The notes under the pieces: model-generated
Told to the model about the DNA's origin: nothing
The model's input: the letters and a program-made list of their open reading frames with translations, nothing else
Databases searched by the model: none
Shown here: positions 37,301-51,500 of the stretch, piece after piece
Layout: every line of letters starts with the position of its first letter
Position numbering within the stretch: position 1 is the stretch's first letter
Assembly: GCF_900496995.4 (NCBI RefSeq)
Contig: NC_044024.1
Coordinates: 17,052,698-17,116,697, forward strand
DNA length: 64,000 bases
Direction of reading: 5' to 3'
Source of the DNA: Aquila chrysaetos chrysaetos
Taxonomy: Eukaryota; Chordata; Aves; Accipitriformes; Accipitridae
Program-made: the position numbers and the translations under genes

Positions 37301-40300
37301 ACATGATAAAGGGGATCCAGAAGATGACAAGTCAGGACGTGGTTGGAAGCCCATTGCCTTCTTTCTCAGTGCAGACAGCTACTTTCCCAAAATCACCTCC
37401 CAAAGCCCTGTCAAAAGGAAACTATGGTTTTGCCTGTTACCTGCCATCAGAATTATTTCACGTGCATTTCAGTCGTGCACAAAAGTGAGGAAAAAAATCA
37501 TGATACATGATTTTCTTGTAGATAAAGACTATGCAGTTGGTGTGTGTGATGATTAGGGGGGTTTTGTTAGCCTCTAAATTTTAGCAGTAGACTTGCCGGT
37601 AATGCAGGGGGATGCAACAGCATTAAAACTATTTGATTAGCAACTTCTCTTATATACCTGGAGCATGAGTTTTGATCTGTTTCCATTCCCAGCACTTAAG
37701 TTGCCAAGTATTTGAAATGCTATAGCTGGGGCATCTAGAGAATGTCATTACCACTTGTTGATTTATGAGACAAGCCTGTCATAGGCTTAGCAGCTCTGAG
37801 AGGCTGTAAGTTAGTCTGGCCAAGGAGGGAAAAAATGCTACACCACATGGTGTTTCAGATCAATGAGGGGATAATGATACCCATATTCGCCAATCGGTTA
37901 ACTGTACAAGTCCCATTTTTATCAAACTTCTGCCCTGTGGTGATCAGCTTGCACGCACAAGTCATCAGCCTGTGTCCTGGGGTCCCCACACACTCCTGAC
38001 TGAGAAGTGTCATTGCCATGTGTTTGAGTGAAACCCTGATTTGCCAATGCCAAATAAACCCATGGCTGCATGTGCACAGACAGATGAGGATGGGATTATT
38101 CAAGGTCACGTTATCCTGTCTGTGCTAACGCAGTAGGAGATTAATGAAGGAAGGATTTTGCTGTTAAAAATGACACACTACACTTCTTCCATATGAATGG
38201 ACACGGTCTATGCTGCAGTTGGAAATGTAGCTGCAGTCCAGCAGGATGCTCCCAAGCTAACTTTAACCAGTCCGGATCAACTGACCACGTAGCAAAGATA
38301 CAGGAGCACAGGCACCGACTGCTCCCCTACAGCCCGTGGTGGACTTGTACAGCCTGGGCTGAAATCTCTGTTCTGTTTCTGCTGTGCTGTTGCCACTCAA
38401 CCCGCGGTACGTTTCACCCTTCTCATTGCACCGCGGACCCAGCCTCAGCAGCCAGAGTCAAGCCAGCACGTTCTTCTGTTTTGGTCGGAATTACAGGAGG
38501 GCAGTGTAGCATCTGGGGCCAGCCCCAAGCTTCCCTCTCGTAGGTGCTCCACTGCCAGTGATGTGAAATCCCTCTCCCAGAGCTGAGCAGCTGGCAGACA
38601 GGGGGCTGATGCGTTACGCGGCTCTCGTTCAGATGGTTTGTCTTCACAAGGGGGGGATTTATTTCTAGTAGCGACGTGGCGCAAGAGGAAGTGCTGCGTG
38701 AAATTACTGCTCTCTTTCTCCTTCGTACCTATCAGAGAGTAAATTCCCTCCCTTTTTAGTTTGTATTTCAAGGCAAAATAGCTGATTCTTCTGGGTTGAC
38801 GGAAGAATCCAGATCAGTCTGTTGAAACCTGGCATTAAGCGTTCCTTACGTACCAGAATGGAGAAAATAATGATCTTCAATTACTTTGGTTTTCCTTTGC
38901 TTGTTCTAAATCCCCCTGGGTGTCTCTTGAACAGGCGCAGAGTCCTTGGCTTCCCCACTACGGAGCAGTTGATGTCCATTTTACTGGCATGGCTGACTGT
39001 TTCCGACAAACTGTGAAGAACAAAGGTGTGCTTGGCCTTTGGAGCGGACTCACACCCAGTCTGCTCAAGGTGAGGTTTTGCTTTCACCCTAATCACAGAC
39101 TATCCCGAAGTAATCAAGACACACTTCTGGACAGTTGGGGTTATAAAGCTTATGACATGCCTCTGTGCTTATTAGCAGCTTATAGATGACAGAGTCTGTG
39201 ACAGAACAGGCATAACTTCAGGCAGGTTATAAACCAGCTTTGGAACTTGGTTTGGTCATGTTTCCCTAAATGTAGGCTTGGCTTCTAGATGTCACTACTT
39301 TCGAGTTCATTTGAATGTCTTTAGAGAAGGGAGTGGTGCTAATGCACAAGGTAGGCTATGGATGGGGGATTGCAAGTGATCCACTTACGACAGCTAAACA
39401 AGTTCTACTTCTCAGCTGAGCTCCAGTAATTTGACATGTTGTACCGAGCTGTAAAGAAAATTGGGCACGTATAAGCCACTTCCCCAGAAGTCAGAAGTGG
39501 TACTTTCGAACAGCTACTTAATGCATGCATATTGGTTACTACAGCCCTTGCTGAGTTGAAAGCACGAAATAAAGCGTGGTAGCTTAAACAGAAGGTAATT
39601 TAGTTTACATAAATACATTTTATAGTGCTGCGGTGAGGATTACCTACATGGAGTACTACAGGTCAGCTAATGAGTGGTAATTGAGTGACAACGTGATTGT
39701 GATGGCCTGCCTGTGCCTGGCCCTACCTTGGCTGGTATAAAGCCACGTGGCACCAGAGCTGCTGATTCTGCATGGGGCAAAAGAAGAAAATTGTTTACTC
39801 ACTCTGCTGTATTTAGCATAAATCCCACATTTCGTACCGGGATTTGCTGACGTTGCTTAGGATTTGCTTAGGTATTTGACAAGTTGTGATAATCTATAGG
39901 CTAGCACAGACCTTGTTCCTCACAATATTGTTGTAATTAGTTATGTACCAATAATAAACTCCTACTTTTAGCGGGTGCTAGCCTAGTTTGAGGTGAGACT
40001 GATTTTATATAAATGAGCACAGGTCTATTAGCAGATCAGATCAGATTTGAAGTCCTAGAAGTTTCCTTTTTTAAAACATCTAAGCTAAGAATGCTACTAC
40101 TGAGTCTAATATTGCTTTTTTGTCTTATGTTGCGCTTTTTTTTTTATTTTACCAGATTGTCCCATACTTCGGTGTTATGTTTAGCACCTTTGAATTCTGC
40201 AAGCGGGTCTGTCTTTACAGAAATGGTTATATTGAATCTCCTTTAAATTACAAGCTAACTCCTGGAGTGGACCAGAGTTTACAGCCACAAGAACTGAGAG

Positions 40301-40359
40301 AATTAAAGCTCCTCCGAAGGGAAAATTTTGAGCCAAGGAAATCAGCGCTTGAAAACTGA
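21907..40359 (+). CDS. SLC25A43: mitochondrial carrier, solute carrier family 25 member 43
   Basis: Orphan member of the mitochondrial carrier family, an inner-membrane six-helix transporter whose substrate is not established. Five coding exons splice in frame: 21907-22178, 25224-25465, 26469-26641, 38935-39069, 40156-40359. The total is 1026 nt, giving 341 residues, the same length as I recall for human. All introns are GT..AG. The three carrier repeats show P32-L-E-L-L-T37 (the usual Lys/Arg replaced by Thr, as I recall in human SLC25A43), P125-T-D-V-I-K130 and P220-F-E-T-V-K225. The protein starts MATWRRDGR, and the C-terminal segment YKLTPGVDQSLQPQELREL is typical of the family member. 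The start is the first ATG after the CCGAG tract, in good context (GAGCCATGG). It stands upstream of SLC25A5 on the same strand. No defect is visible. Confidence 0.97.
22179..25223 (+). other. SLC25A43 intron 1
   Basis: GC-rich for its first part, then AT-rich with a poly(T) run at about 22942-22957. No exon, RNA gene or recognisable repeat was identified. Confidence 0.8.
25466..26468 (+). other. SLC25A43 intron 2
   Basis: AT-rich intron with a short (TA)n(CA)n microsatellite at about 25772-25794. Nothing else recognised. Confidence 0.8.
26771..26862 (+). repeat. T/G-rich low-complexity tract
   Basis: Irregular repetition of GGTT, TTTGG and TTTG units (GGTTGGTTGGGGTTTGGG and similar) running into poly(T). 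No tandem unit of constant length. Similar shorter tracts lie at 31085-31125 and 55697-55750. Confidence 0.9.
27783..27870. repeat. possible ancient amniote interspersed repeat
   Basis: The run GTCTTTTATTAGACCAGCTC..GTCAAGCTTTAAGCTGAGCCCTTTCATCAGGTA resembles an old repeat common in reptile genomes (..ttattggaccaac..caagctttcgagc..cttcatcaggt). I cannot name the family from sequence alone. Confidence 0.35.
30065..30134 (+). repeat. perfect two-copy tandem duplication, 35-base unit
   Basis: The 35 bases at 30065-30099 (starting AGTCCAGTATCTAAGC) recur exactly at 30100-30134. The lack of any mismatch suggests a recent duplication or polymorphism within intron 3 of SLC25A43. Confidence 0.97.
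39070..40155 (+). other. SLC25A43 intron 4
   Basis: AT-rich intron ending in a strong T-rich acceptor (about 40135-40155). No embedded feature was recognised. Confidence 0.8.
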
Positions 40360-40493
40360 CATCAGAGTGTCCATTGCAGATATACACAATACCTTTCTCA
40401 AGGACCTTTGCAAGAAAGACACGCTGAACTTACAGGTACCAGCATCTCAGCGGATTGCATGGTTTTAGTACTGAGACATCAGTGCCAGGAATG

Positions 40494-40499
40494 AATAAA
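40494..40499 (+). terminator. SLC25A43: SLC25A43 proximal poly(A) signal
   Basis: AATAAA 135 bases after the stop codon, followed by TTGTATCTCATTTG. It would give a short 3' UTR. Confidence 0.55.
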
Positions 40500-41485
40500 T
40501 CTTGTATCTCATTTGCTGAATGGATATAAACAATATGAATAGCAAGCATATACTGAAGAGGAGAGATGCAACTAGTCTGAAAACACTATGCTATTGGAAC
40601 TTGAAATTACGTTATTCTAGGTGCTTTTCAATACTGAATAGCCATTTTGAGATAAAACCACTTGCAGAAAGGCAAGAAAACTGAGATGAGCGTATAAATT
40701 GTATCTTCCAAAATATTAAGAAAATCCAAATGGATTTTTTTTTAAGTAATCTGAGATACCAAGTCAGCCAAAAATGATAAACAGACTGAAATACATACAA
40801 CATGCAAGAATTTCTACTGAAATCTTTTTTTTTAGTGATACTGTGTGGACATGGCGTTCTGCGGATGCAGAATTAGTCTCAGTTCAGTCACACTCCAGAA
40901 TCCCCTCTTCAGTTCTTGAGACTTACTTGAGAATAATAACTTTGTATGAATCCTTGGCGTAAAGATGAAAATATGCTGCTGCAACTGTGCTTTTGCTAAG
41001 AGAGGACTGTGATGTGCAAAATGAACTGTAATACACTGGAATGACAATCTTGGAAACAAGTGCATACTAGAAAATCTTCCCCCCTTTCTCCTGTGTTATT
41101 ACTGCATGTATGTGAATTATTTCAGGCTTTGAAAAATAGTTTTCCTGAAGTTCTCTAACTGAAATATTTCCTGAAAAATGCAGTTCGTAAATGTGTTAGA
41201 TATTTCAGAGCCACGAGCCTTGTCATGTTTTGGTATTCTTAAAGCTCTATTTTTATATTAAACTACTTTTTAGTTCCTGTGCACAGACTCAGGCCTACTG
41301 TGCTGCTCAGACCTTGCCAGCAGAATAGCGCTGTGCACACAACCTGTGATTTTTCCACTTTAGCTGCTGTGATCCAGGAGCCACAGATAGTTTCTGTAGA
41401 TAGGAACCTCTCAGCAAGGCCACGAGGCTATTGCCGGTGCCAATGCAATTGACGGGCATCTGAGCAGCCTAGGGAGCTTTTGGAC

Positions 41486-41491
41486 AATAAA
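41486..41491 (+). terminator. SLC25A43: possible distal poly(A) signal of SLC25A43
   Basis: AATAAA (GGACAATAAAAGATC) followed by a TTGGTGTTT downstream element. It would give a 1.1 kb 3' UTR. Which site is used cannot be decided from sequence. Confidence 0.45.
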
Positions 41492-41529
41492 AGATCATCT
41501 TGGTGTTTATACCTGAGGACCTGGGGTAT

Positions 41530-42720
41530 TGCTCTGGTTCCTTTGTAGAAGTACAGCTATGGAACAGCCCCATCCTAGTGCCTTTAAGAAAACCTTAAAC
41601 CCCGTATCCACGTGGGAAGGCGGCTCTGCCCTCTGCCGCGTGTCCCACCAGCCTCGGGCTGTGGCAACGTGTGAATCGCAGCAGCTCGGTAAGGTGTGTG
41701 CATGCCACACCTGCCCTCGCTGCAGCAGCCTGGCCTCAGCGCAGGATTTGCCCGGTGGTTTACACAGCTTTGCGTGTGTGTGGTTTTGTACCGTTTATGT
41801 CCCTGCTGGGTGTAAATAAGTCAATCTCAGAAACTGCTTGGTTAGGCCGGGTCGCAGCAGGGTGAGGAAATGGCAGATCGATGCAGGAACAGTCTGTGAC
41901 TATGGAGAGAGATTTGCAGAAAGATTTGGGATAATTGTAAGGCCTGCCTTGCACCTAGAACTCGGCGTTGATGTACCCTACAGCTGACGTCTTGCAGTAT
42001 CTCTTAGTGGGCTTGCTCAGTTCTGCCGCAGTGGTGCTTTGTACTGGTTTTCTTCTCAGAGAGGAAATGCAAGCATTGATAGCAAAAAATAAGACGGTAG
42101 AGAGCAGGTCGGGTGGCTCGTGCTTCACGCTGAGGCTGTAAATGCTTTTGGCTCTCTAATCAACCTGCCTAGTGAACATGTTTCTCCGTGCCTCAGTTTC
42201 CCTCTCTGCACAGCGCAGGTAATAATACTGAGACTTATTTGAGATGTATGAATAAGGAGATATGACTTGTGAGCGTGTTGGGGAGGAATGGATTTCTAAA
42301 GAGTGCCCTTACCTTGTCCAAACATACCTGTATGTCTTTTACTGACGTTGTATTTCTAAATAGATTTTAAAGATTGAATGATGGGTGCATATGAATGTCT
42401 GATCAGCTCTTCAAACCTGGCAAGAGTCAAGTGAGTCAAAAAGTTACCTCTAACTTGTTTCTGATATGCTACTAACACCTTTGTATTGTAATGTACTCCT
42501 ACGATCCATAAATCACTCACTAACCTTTTATCAGCCAAGCCTCTACTTTGCATAATCACATCTGTGCATGAGAACTCCCCCAAAAGGTAACGCTAAAATA
42601 CTTAAGACGGCACCGAAACGAAGTGCTTCAGAAGTGGATCACTGTAAAACGGTGTATGATCACGAAGAACGGGTTAATAGCAAGGCTAAATGGTAGAGAC
42701 AGCTCTTAGGTAGGTGAACA
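41530..42720. other. short intergenic spacer between SLC25A43 and SLC25A5
   Basis: No gene was recognised. The spacer contains one MIR-like fragment at 42183-42300. GC content rises at its right end into the SLC25A5 island. Confidence 0.6.
42183..42300 (+). repeat. MIR/CORE-SINE-like fragment
   Basis: TCTCCGTGCCTCAGTTTCCC..CTGCACAGCG..GGTAATAATACTGAGACTTATTTGAG is a close match to the MIR stretch ctctgtgcctcagtttcctcatctgtaaaatggggataataatac. The clearest of the four MIR-like pieces. Confidence 0.65.
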
Positions 42721-42879
42721 GTAACTCGGGTGAGGTGTGGAGGCGGCCGTGCAGGTGGTGGGTGGTGGGTGCCGGGGTACGTGTCTGTCCGAGCATCTCG
42801 CCCAGCTGAGCTCTGTGTGTGTGACTGATGTCGGGAATCCGTACGATACTCGCGGCTCTGTGACTCCCGGAGCTCCGCG

Positions 42880-42945
42880 CCCCCCCCCCCCTAAACCTGG
42901 CCTAAACCCCCAGCCCCCCCAAACCTGGCCTAAACCCCCAGCCCC
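42880..42945 (+). repeat. C12 run and two-copy 28-base repeat
   Basis: Twelve C residues at 42880-42891. Then AAACCTGGCCTAAACCCC plus CAGCCCC occurs twice with a 28-base period, at 42893 and 42921. It lies upstream of the SLC25A5 promoter. Confidence 0.9.
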
Positions 42946-43370
42946 GCTGTCCGCCCGGCCTCCTGCGCTGTTGCCTTCGTGATGGCACCCGGATGGCGCG
43001 GAGGGGCTGGGGGACGGGCGGACGGACGGGCGGACGGGACGGACACGACGCGGCCACGGGAGGCCCCGTCACCGCCGCACGGGCTGCCCGCGGCGGGGAA
43101 GGGTGGCCGGGCCGGGCAGCTCCCACTCTCATCCCACCCGCGCGGCGGGGGGCCGGCGGGTTGCCCCCCCCCCGCCCCATCCCATCCCGGGGATGCTGGC
43201 TGGTCCCCGGGGATGCTGGGCTGCGTGTGATCCCGCGGATCCCGAGTGTGTGGTGTGTCCCCATCCCACGCCGCGGGACGCCGGCCGTGTGCCCCCCGCT
43301 GCGCGCCGCGGCTGCCCCCCCCCCCCCCCCCCGCCCTGCCCCTGCGGCGGCCACGCCCTCCCTCCCGCAG

Positions 43371-43439
43371 CCAATGGGCGAGCGGGACGCGGCGGCGCGG
43401 CGCGCCCCCGCCCACGTGTCCGCCGCCGCCCCTATATAA
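43371..43439 (+). promoter_or_regulatory. SLC25A5: SLC25A5 core promoter: CCAAT box, E-box, TATA box
   Basis: CCAAT at 43371-43375, CACGTG E-box at 43413-43418 and TATATAA at 43433-43439 are spaced as in a classical focused promoter. This predicts a transcription start near 43463-43470 and a leader of about 65 bases before the ATG at 43532. The CACGTG site would fit regulation by USF- or MYC-type factors (inference). Confidence 0.75.
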
Positions 43440-43531
43440 GGCGGCCATTTCAGGCGCCCGCCCCCCCCCTCAACCCGCCGGTCCGCCGCCTCCCGCCTCG
43501 CCCGGCCTCGCCTCGCCTCGCCTCTCCCGCC

Positions 43532-45288
<1,757 letters not shown>

Positions 45289-45509
45289 GTTGTTTCCTGT
45301 TGTGAACTGGCATGTTGTTCTATGTAGTCTATGACCGTTCATGGACTGGTTTGAAAACCGTCTAGATGCTAAACAGTGACGGCGGATGTTTGTACAGGTT
45401 GGCGTGGGGCAGGAGCGACTCCCTGCCCTGTCTTTATCAAGTTATTCCTCCCTGAATGGGACTTACCATGGTTTCTATTTCAGTCACTCCTGCTTAAAGA
45501 GTACAAAGA

Positions 45510-45515
45510 AATAAA
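45510..45515 (+). terminator. SLC25A5: SLC25A5 poly(A) signal
   Basis: AATAAA 222 bases after the stop codon, followed by a TTCCTCGTCTC..TTTGTTCTTG downstream element. It predicts a short 3' UTR, as usual for this gene. Confidence 0.8.
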
Positions 45516-45534
45516 AATCTGAAACCAACTTTCC

Positions 45535-48500
45535 TCGTCTCACGTTTGTTCTTGCAGCAGCTGCAGCATGAGGGGCTGGGGTCTCTGCAGTGATTGTAGA
45601 GAAGGAGGAAGGCAAACCACCTCCATCCTGCACGCCTCGCTGGCTGCTAACTACCTGTGGCCTCCAGCAGGTAAACACGGTGCAGGCTGCCGAGGAAGCT
45701 GGGTAGTGTTTCCTCCCCAGTGGAGGCCAGTGGTGTGGGCTGGAATAGGGACTGGCGGCTTGGAAGGACTCACCCAGCTGATGTCCCCTGAGACCCTGGT
45801 AACCAGAGATGATGCACTGGCTGTGTGCCACCAGTCCTGCCTCTGGCCTGTCTGCTCCCTGGAGCTGGTGAAACCTTGTTTTGAGAGTGCCAAGTGCCTA
45901 AGCCTTCTGCAAAGCACAGCCCTCGCCACGGCGCTGAATGCCTGGGAGGCTGGAGAAATGTCTAAGGGGTATTATTTGCTGCTGTCCGGAGGAGCAGAGC
46001 TGGCATCATGTACTCTGGCTCAGAAACTGAGCTACCTACTTGGGCGTGTTAAAACCCATCCAGAGAACATAAGTGCAGGTAATTGCTGCTCTTCTCTAGA
46101 GCCCCTGGCTAGCCTTGCCCTCATACGAGGTGGTGTGCTGTGGGGTTGTAGTAGCTGAGCGGAGACAGACAGCTCCTGTGCCAGGGCTGTGCTTGCCAGG
46201 CAGGGAGCCGCATCCCCAGGCTCATCCCTTACCCCTGGAAGTTAAGCTTGTCCCAGACCCAAATTCTGGGGGAATGGGGAAATTCCTTCATGCTGCTGGG
46301 GCAATTTGGGAAAAACTGCAAGACTGGGCAATGTGTGTGGCTTGGCCTTTACTCAGACATCTCTGTGGGTCTGTGAGCCGCCCCAGTGAAGCTGCCTGGT
46401 TTCTGCCTGGGGAGCTGGGGCGGTGAGTGGATGCTCTCCTGGTCCTCTGCCCTTCAGATCAGCGAGTCTTTCCTCACTGCCCCCACGCCTTTGGTCCTTT
46501 CTCGCTGCCCAGGCCTGCTGGAAGCAGTTGATCTCAATCACTGAAACCAATCTCAACCACTGTCCGAGGCAGCTAAACAAGCCCTTGTGTTGCAAAGGGT
46601 GGTAGTTGTTTTTGTTGCTCAAATCTAAGTGGGGCAGCTGGGCATGAGAGCGCAGCGCCGTGCCGCCGCAGACGGCGTTGGCATGCTTGGGTCCCTGTGA
46701 ATGGGTGTGTGCGTTCGTGATGGGAGACGGTCTCATGCCACGCTGTTGAGCCAAGAGCCTTTGCTGGTGCTTTTCAACTGCCCCTGGGCTCCTGCGGTGT
46801 GAGATCCCCCACTGCAGAAACAAAATGGGCTGAAAGTTTCCCTGTGAGAGATGGAGCAATGCCACAAGCAGTAGGCAGCGTGCTGGGGGAGCAGGCGGCA
46901 GCCTTACCGGGGAGCCCTCACCTGCTGCACAAATGCAAGCTAATTAATTAAGGGCTCTTGGCTCTTACTGCCTCCGGCTGCTAAGCTCTCCTGGATTTCA
47001 AGGGCTGTTCTGAAATGCTGCTGGTTGCTGAGCGTGGGGCATCCTTTCCTTCCCTCTGCAGGGGATGCGTGGCCGGGCCGTTAGCACAGGGAGGTAAGTG
47101 CATCATTTCTTTCTCCGCGTGGTGCTGGGTGACCGAGGCGCTGAGCCGGGCTGTTGTGCCAGACTGCAGAGGAGCTGAGCTGGGGGACCCGTAAGTCCTT
47201 AGACCTACAGCATTTCACATCGGGCTTGGGGTGCAGGGCTTGCACCGAGTGAAATGGGTTGTAGCTACCCGTGCTAGTTACTGCCTTTGGGTCTCAGGGA
47301 AGAAGCACGTGTTTCGCAGGTTTCTTTAGCTCTGGTGGACAGGAGACGCAGGGCAGAGCCTGCAATGGGTTTTCCCTGCGCTCTGCCAGCGGGGAGCACA
47401 GGCTGGCAGCCCCCCCTGGCCTGGGGCCCCCTGGGGATGTAACCCCCCCTCCTGGCAGCTCCCCTGGGGGCAGCTTTATCTGCAGAAGCAGGTTTTGGGG
47501 TTCAGCTGCTGCTTTTGCCACCACAGGAGCACATTACAGAGGAATTAAGGGCTTTGTTCTTGTGGGGAAACTGAGGCACGGGAAAAGGACTGGGGCCAGC
47601 CAGTGGCAAGGCAGCGAGCTGAGTGCAGTCCCTCCAACACAAGCGTTTTGTCTACCGGGCTGTGCTGCCCCAAGGACGGCAGGGATGGATTTTCCTTTTA
47701 AGCACGCTTCTCTTGTGGGGAGTACTGAACATTTCGTACGTTATGATTTCTTCCACGGGAGCTGTGCCCGGCCCGGCGTATCGGCCCCTTTGCTGTCGGG
47801 GAGGGGTGGGCGAGCGCCTGTAACGCCGCTTTCATCTCGGCCCCTCGCCCGGCGGCCGTAAATCCGAGGCTTAGGAGCTGTTGACACAGCACGGCTGCGC
47901 ACGGGATCGTATGAAACACTTGTCGGTGGCTGGGGCGGGTGGCCAGTGGTACTGGAGGTTTGGAATGGCTCCGTGCACACCAGCACCCCCGGGCTGGGCT
48001 GGCTGTGGTGCGGGGGGGGGGGGCTGCGGGATGGGGCTGCCCTTGCCCCCCGCCGGCTTTGCGGGGCCGGGACCTCGCTGGCTGGGCTGGATGCTGCGGG
48101 GACCACCCTTCGCCTGGAGGTTTGGGTGGCGAGCAAGGTGAGGCAGGGGCAGCTGTCCTCTTCCTAGGGGAATTTGGGAGACGGTAATGGTGGCAGAGAC
48201 GGGAGCAGGGCTCTGGGGCTCGCCCCGGGGTGGCAGGAGGGAGGTGTGATGGCCGAGTTCTCCTGCTGTCTCCTCTGCTGGAGATGGGTGCAGGGCCAGG
48301 CAGTGACCGGGGAGAACAGCGGTGTCCCCCAGGCCCCATCTCACCCCACATCCAGGCTGAGCTGTGGAGACTACAGGGGAGTATCACGGCCAGGGTGTCC
48401 CAGGGGTGGCGGGGGAACAGGGGCGAGCGGGCACACACGGGCAGGAGGGATCTTCATCCACCTGGCGCAAGCAGGGAACAGAAGCTCGGGGTATGCCTCG

Positions 48501-51500
48501 GCAGGCAGCCCCAGGCTCGCTCTGCCTGCGTGAGGCCACGTTTCTACCTCGTGTTTCCACGCTCACATCTCTGCCTTCAACGTGTCACTGAAGCCTGACC
48601 TCCTCCAAGCCGTGCCCAGCACTCGGGGCGGTTCAGCGTAGGGTCTGAGCGTGGCAAAGCCGAGCCCCGGGGCCAAGACGCCGTGGCTGGAGGGGAAGAA
48701 GCAGAAACCAGTTGTGTTGCATGGAGTTAACCTGCTCCTGAGGAAACAGGGGCTTGTCTGAAAGCTTTCTCCAATGCACACCCTGCACCTCTTGCTGGGG
48801 GGGGGCGGGAGGGCTGGTGCCTGGATCTCACCAGGTCTTGCAATGGAGAGCATCTCACCTCGGGGACCTGACTTGCACGAGGCCAGCACGGTGCCGGCTC
48901 ATCCCTCCCGTCATCCCCTCCGGCAGTTGTTGAGCTGCCCCAGGCTGTGTCTCTGGGCTCTGGATGGAGCCAGGAGTCCCCCTGTCCCCATGTCCTCGTC
49001 ACCGTGGGCCAGCCATGGCCGCAGCATCCTCCATGTGCTGCCTGCGCCCGTCCGGCAGCGGCTGGCGCAGAGGGGCAGGGGAAGGCGCGATGCTTTGTGT
49101 GGCGCGGGGTAAAATCGGTTGTTCCCATCAGGGTGGATGTGTTGGAACCGCCTGCGGGACTGATCCTGCCACTGTCCAGCCACGCGAGGTGTCCCCGTCG
49201 GCTGCCCGAAGCAGGTGGGTCGGGCTGCAGGGCAGGAGCTAGAGCTGGTGTGCCCGTGGGGACGCAGCCCCGTTTCTGCACACCCTGGTGCCATACCGAG
49301 CTGCCGGGGGGGGGACGGTTTTGGGCACACTGAGCCCTCGGGAGCTGCCAAAACCCACACCAAGACCCGCAGCACCAGGGAGGTTCTGGACGGTGTTGTC
49401 CTACCAGGGGGTTGCTGTTGTCGCTCTCTGATCCTGCTGGGGTCGACAGAAGTTACAGCCCTGGCTGCAGGGACAGGGCAGTGTTTTTCTGGCTGACAAG
49501 CAAGGAGAGATTGGCCACTTGTGCCTTTAAATCCTCCCAAAAAGCCAGCATGCTGTGGCCAGCTAGGTTCATAAAATCTCCCCAGTGGAGAGCTACAAGG
49601 TTTCCTCCCCCATCCCTCGGAGCCCAGCCCTGCAGCCTTTTAAACAAGCCCGTAATTTTTATTTTAGATTTTTAGATGCCTCGATGTGGCAGTGCCCCAC
49701 GGACCTGTGGGGCTCTTTAGGGTAACACCAGCAAAAGCTGGGTCTAGTTTGATTTAGGCTGATCGGTCAGTGCTGTTCCCAAGCTGATCGCATTGTCATA
49801 CACCCCAAAAAAGTTAGCATGCATTTATTAATATTCATTGCAATAGTCTAGGGAGTCAGAGCGAGCCATCTATATGCCAGTCTAGCAGGTGAAATAGCAG
49901 AAACACAGAGCACAGTGCAAGGAGAGCTGTAATAGCTGACCAGAAATATTTGCCTTCAGGTTTCGAGGCTGAGCTCTGCACATGGTCCAGCCACCTGGTC
50001 ACGTACCAGCTTCTGAACAAGCCTTAGTGTTATCCAGCACCCTGGAGCCTCTGTGATGGCACCAGCTGTGTGCAGGGAGGCAGGCGGGGAGGACCCTGTG
50101 TTGCTCCCCAGGTACAGCTGCAATTAACACCAACGAAGTCAGATGTGCCATTCTTCTTCTTTTCAGTGTTTGCAAGTTGCAAACTGCATGGTGTTTTTTT
50201 TTTTTTTTTTACAGGTTATGAGGAACAAGGCAGCATTGCTACACATGGAGCTATTCTGACATGGTAATTCAGACTAGGTTCTTGCAAACGCACTTGGAAA
50301 CTGGACTGGACTGAGCCATGAAACACACTAAGCTATGTCTGGCCATGTGTGGCATTATTTTTGGAACAGATCCTCTCCGCTTTTATTTCACATGCTACTT
50401 TGCTTTGCAATACCTCTGCATCTGGACAAGTTCTTATGTACAACATAGTGCTCAGTTAAACAAACAAATCTATCAATCACCTACCTATATTTACAGATTT
50501 ATAAAAACTAATGTTGGCTTTTACGGTACCACAAAATCTGACTTTTCTTTGGTCTAAACACTGCTGCAGATGACCCAGTTGCTACCAGGGTGTGGGAAAC
50601 TACAGAACGGCTAGTTTTATCTATTATAATAGGCCATTTAATCAAGCATTTGAACTAGGTGCCTCTGCTTCCTGTTGCTGTAGTCAGCTAACATATTTTA
50701 ATTCATTTAGATCTAGAAATGAAAAACCCAACTTGATTTAAATTGTTGTGACCTAGATCTAGTTAGGGTAGGAAATACATACTTAAAAACGTATTGGATC
50801 AGATTCTCTGTGTTGGAGTTGTTTCGGCCACCGACTGCGTAACTAGAGTGTATTAGAAGTATCTCAGGGACTGCTAGCGTGACAAACTACATACTCCCCT
50901 TTCCGACTGGGTCCGTGAGCAAGTCCTGAGCCGAACTAGGCAGATCTCTGACAACAAGAATGAAAAAGATTGACTGAACATGGGCTCGTCCTCTAAAAGC
51001 CAGAAAGGAGAGGTGCTTGTGCTGTGCTGTGAACGCTGCCTCAATGCTCGAGGTGCGCAGCTGAGCAAGTTGATGGCAGTTGGTAACTGCTGCTTTAGAC
51101 AACTTGTGCTGAGCTGTGCACTCACTGAATTTTCTTTGTGCCTCACTGAACTGCAAAGTTGGTCCTAGACCCTCCTGGCAGCCCCACATCAGCTGAAGCC
51201 CTGCGTTTTGTCACTCCCAACCTTAACCCTAACTGTAACTCACACTGTCCCCAAGTCAGCTTTTGTTCTGGGTGTCACTTGAAGCATGAACGGCCGTACT
51301 TCATCCTTTATTACAACTGGAGACGAAGCAGTCCGCATCCCAGCAGACCTCATGTGGTTCACAACCTCTTTTCAAATTCCAAAGTCTTTGACTCCAGCTT
51401 GGAAAAAACTTCCTCATTTTTATAGAGACCAACCTGCGGTTCTTTGGAGCTTGGGTCCCTCCCAGAGGCACCCTGGGGCCCTCACCCGGCTGCACTGTGC

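Larger units (their letters stand above)
26642..38934 (+). other. SLC25A43 intron 3 (12.3 kb)
   Basis: Largest intron of the gene. It holds a T/G-rich tract (26771-26862), an old repeat-like piece (27783-27870), a perfect 35-base tandem duplication (30065-30134), a poly(T) tract (about 30172-30196) and another T/G-rich tract (31085-31125). No additional gene was recognised on either strand. Confidence 0.75.

Noticed and set aside
45568-49540. Several frames of 100-246 codons in the SLC25A5-STEEP1 spacer
   Set aside because: Overlapping on both strands, Pro/Arg/Ser-rich, no recognisable domain and no splice-site-supported model.
51215-51245. Telomere-like CCTTAACCCTAAC
   Set aside because: Only about two imperfect units; no tandem array.
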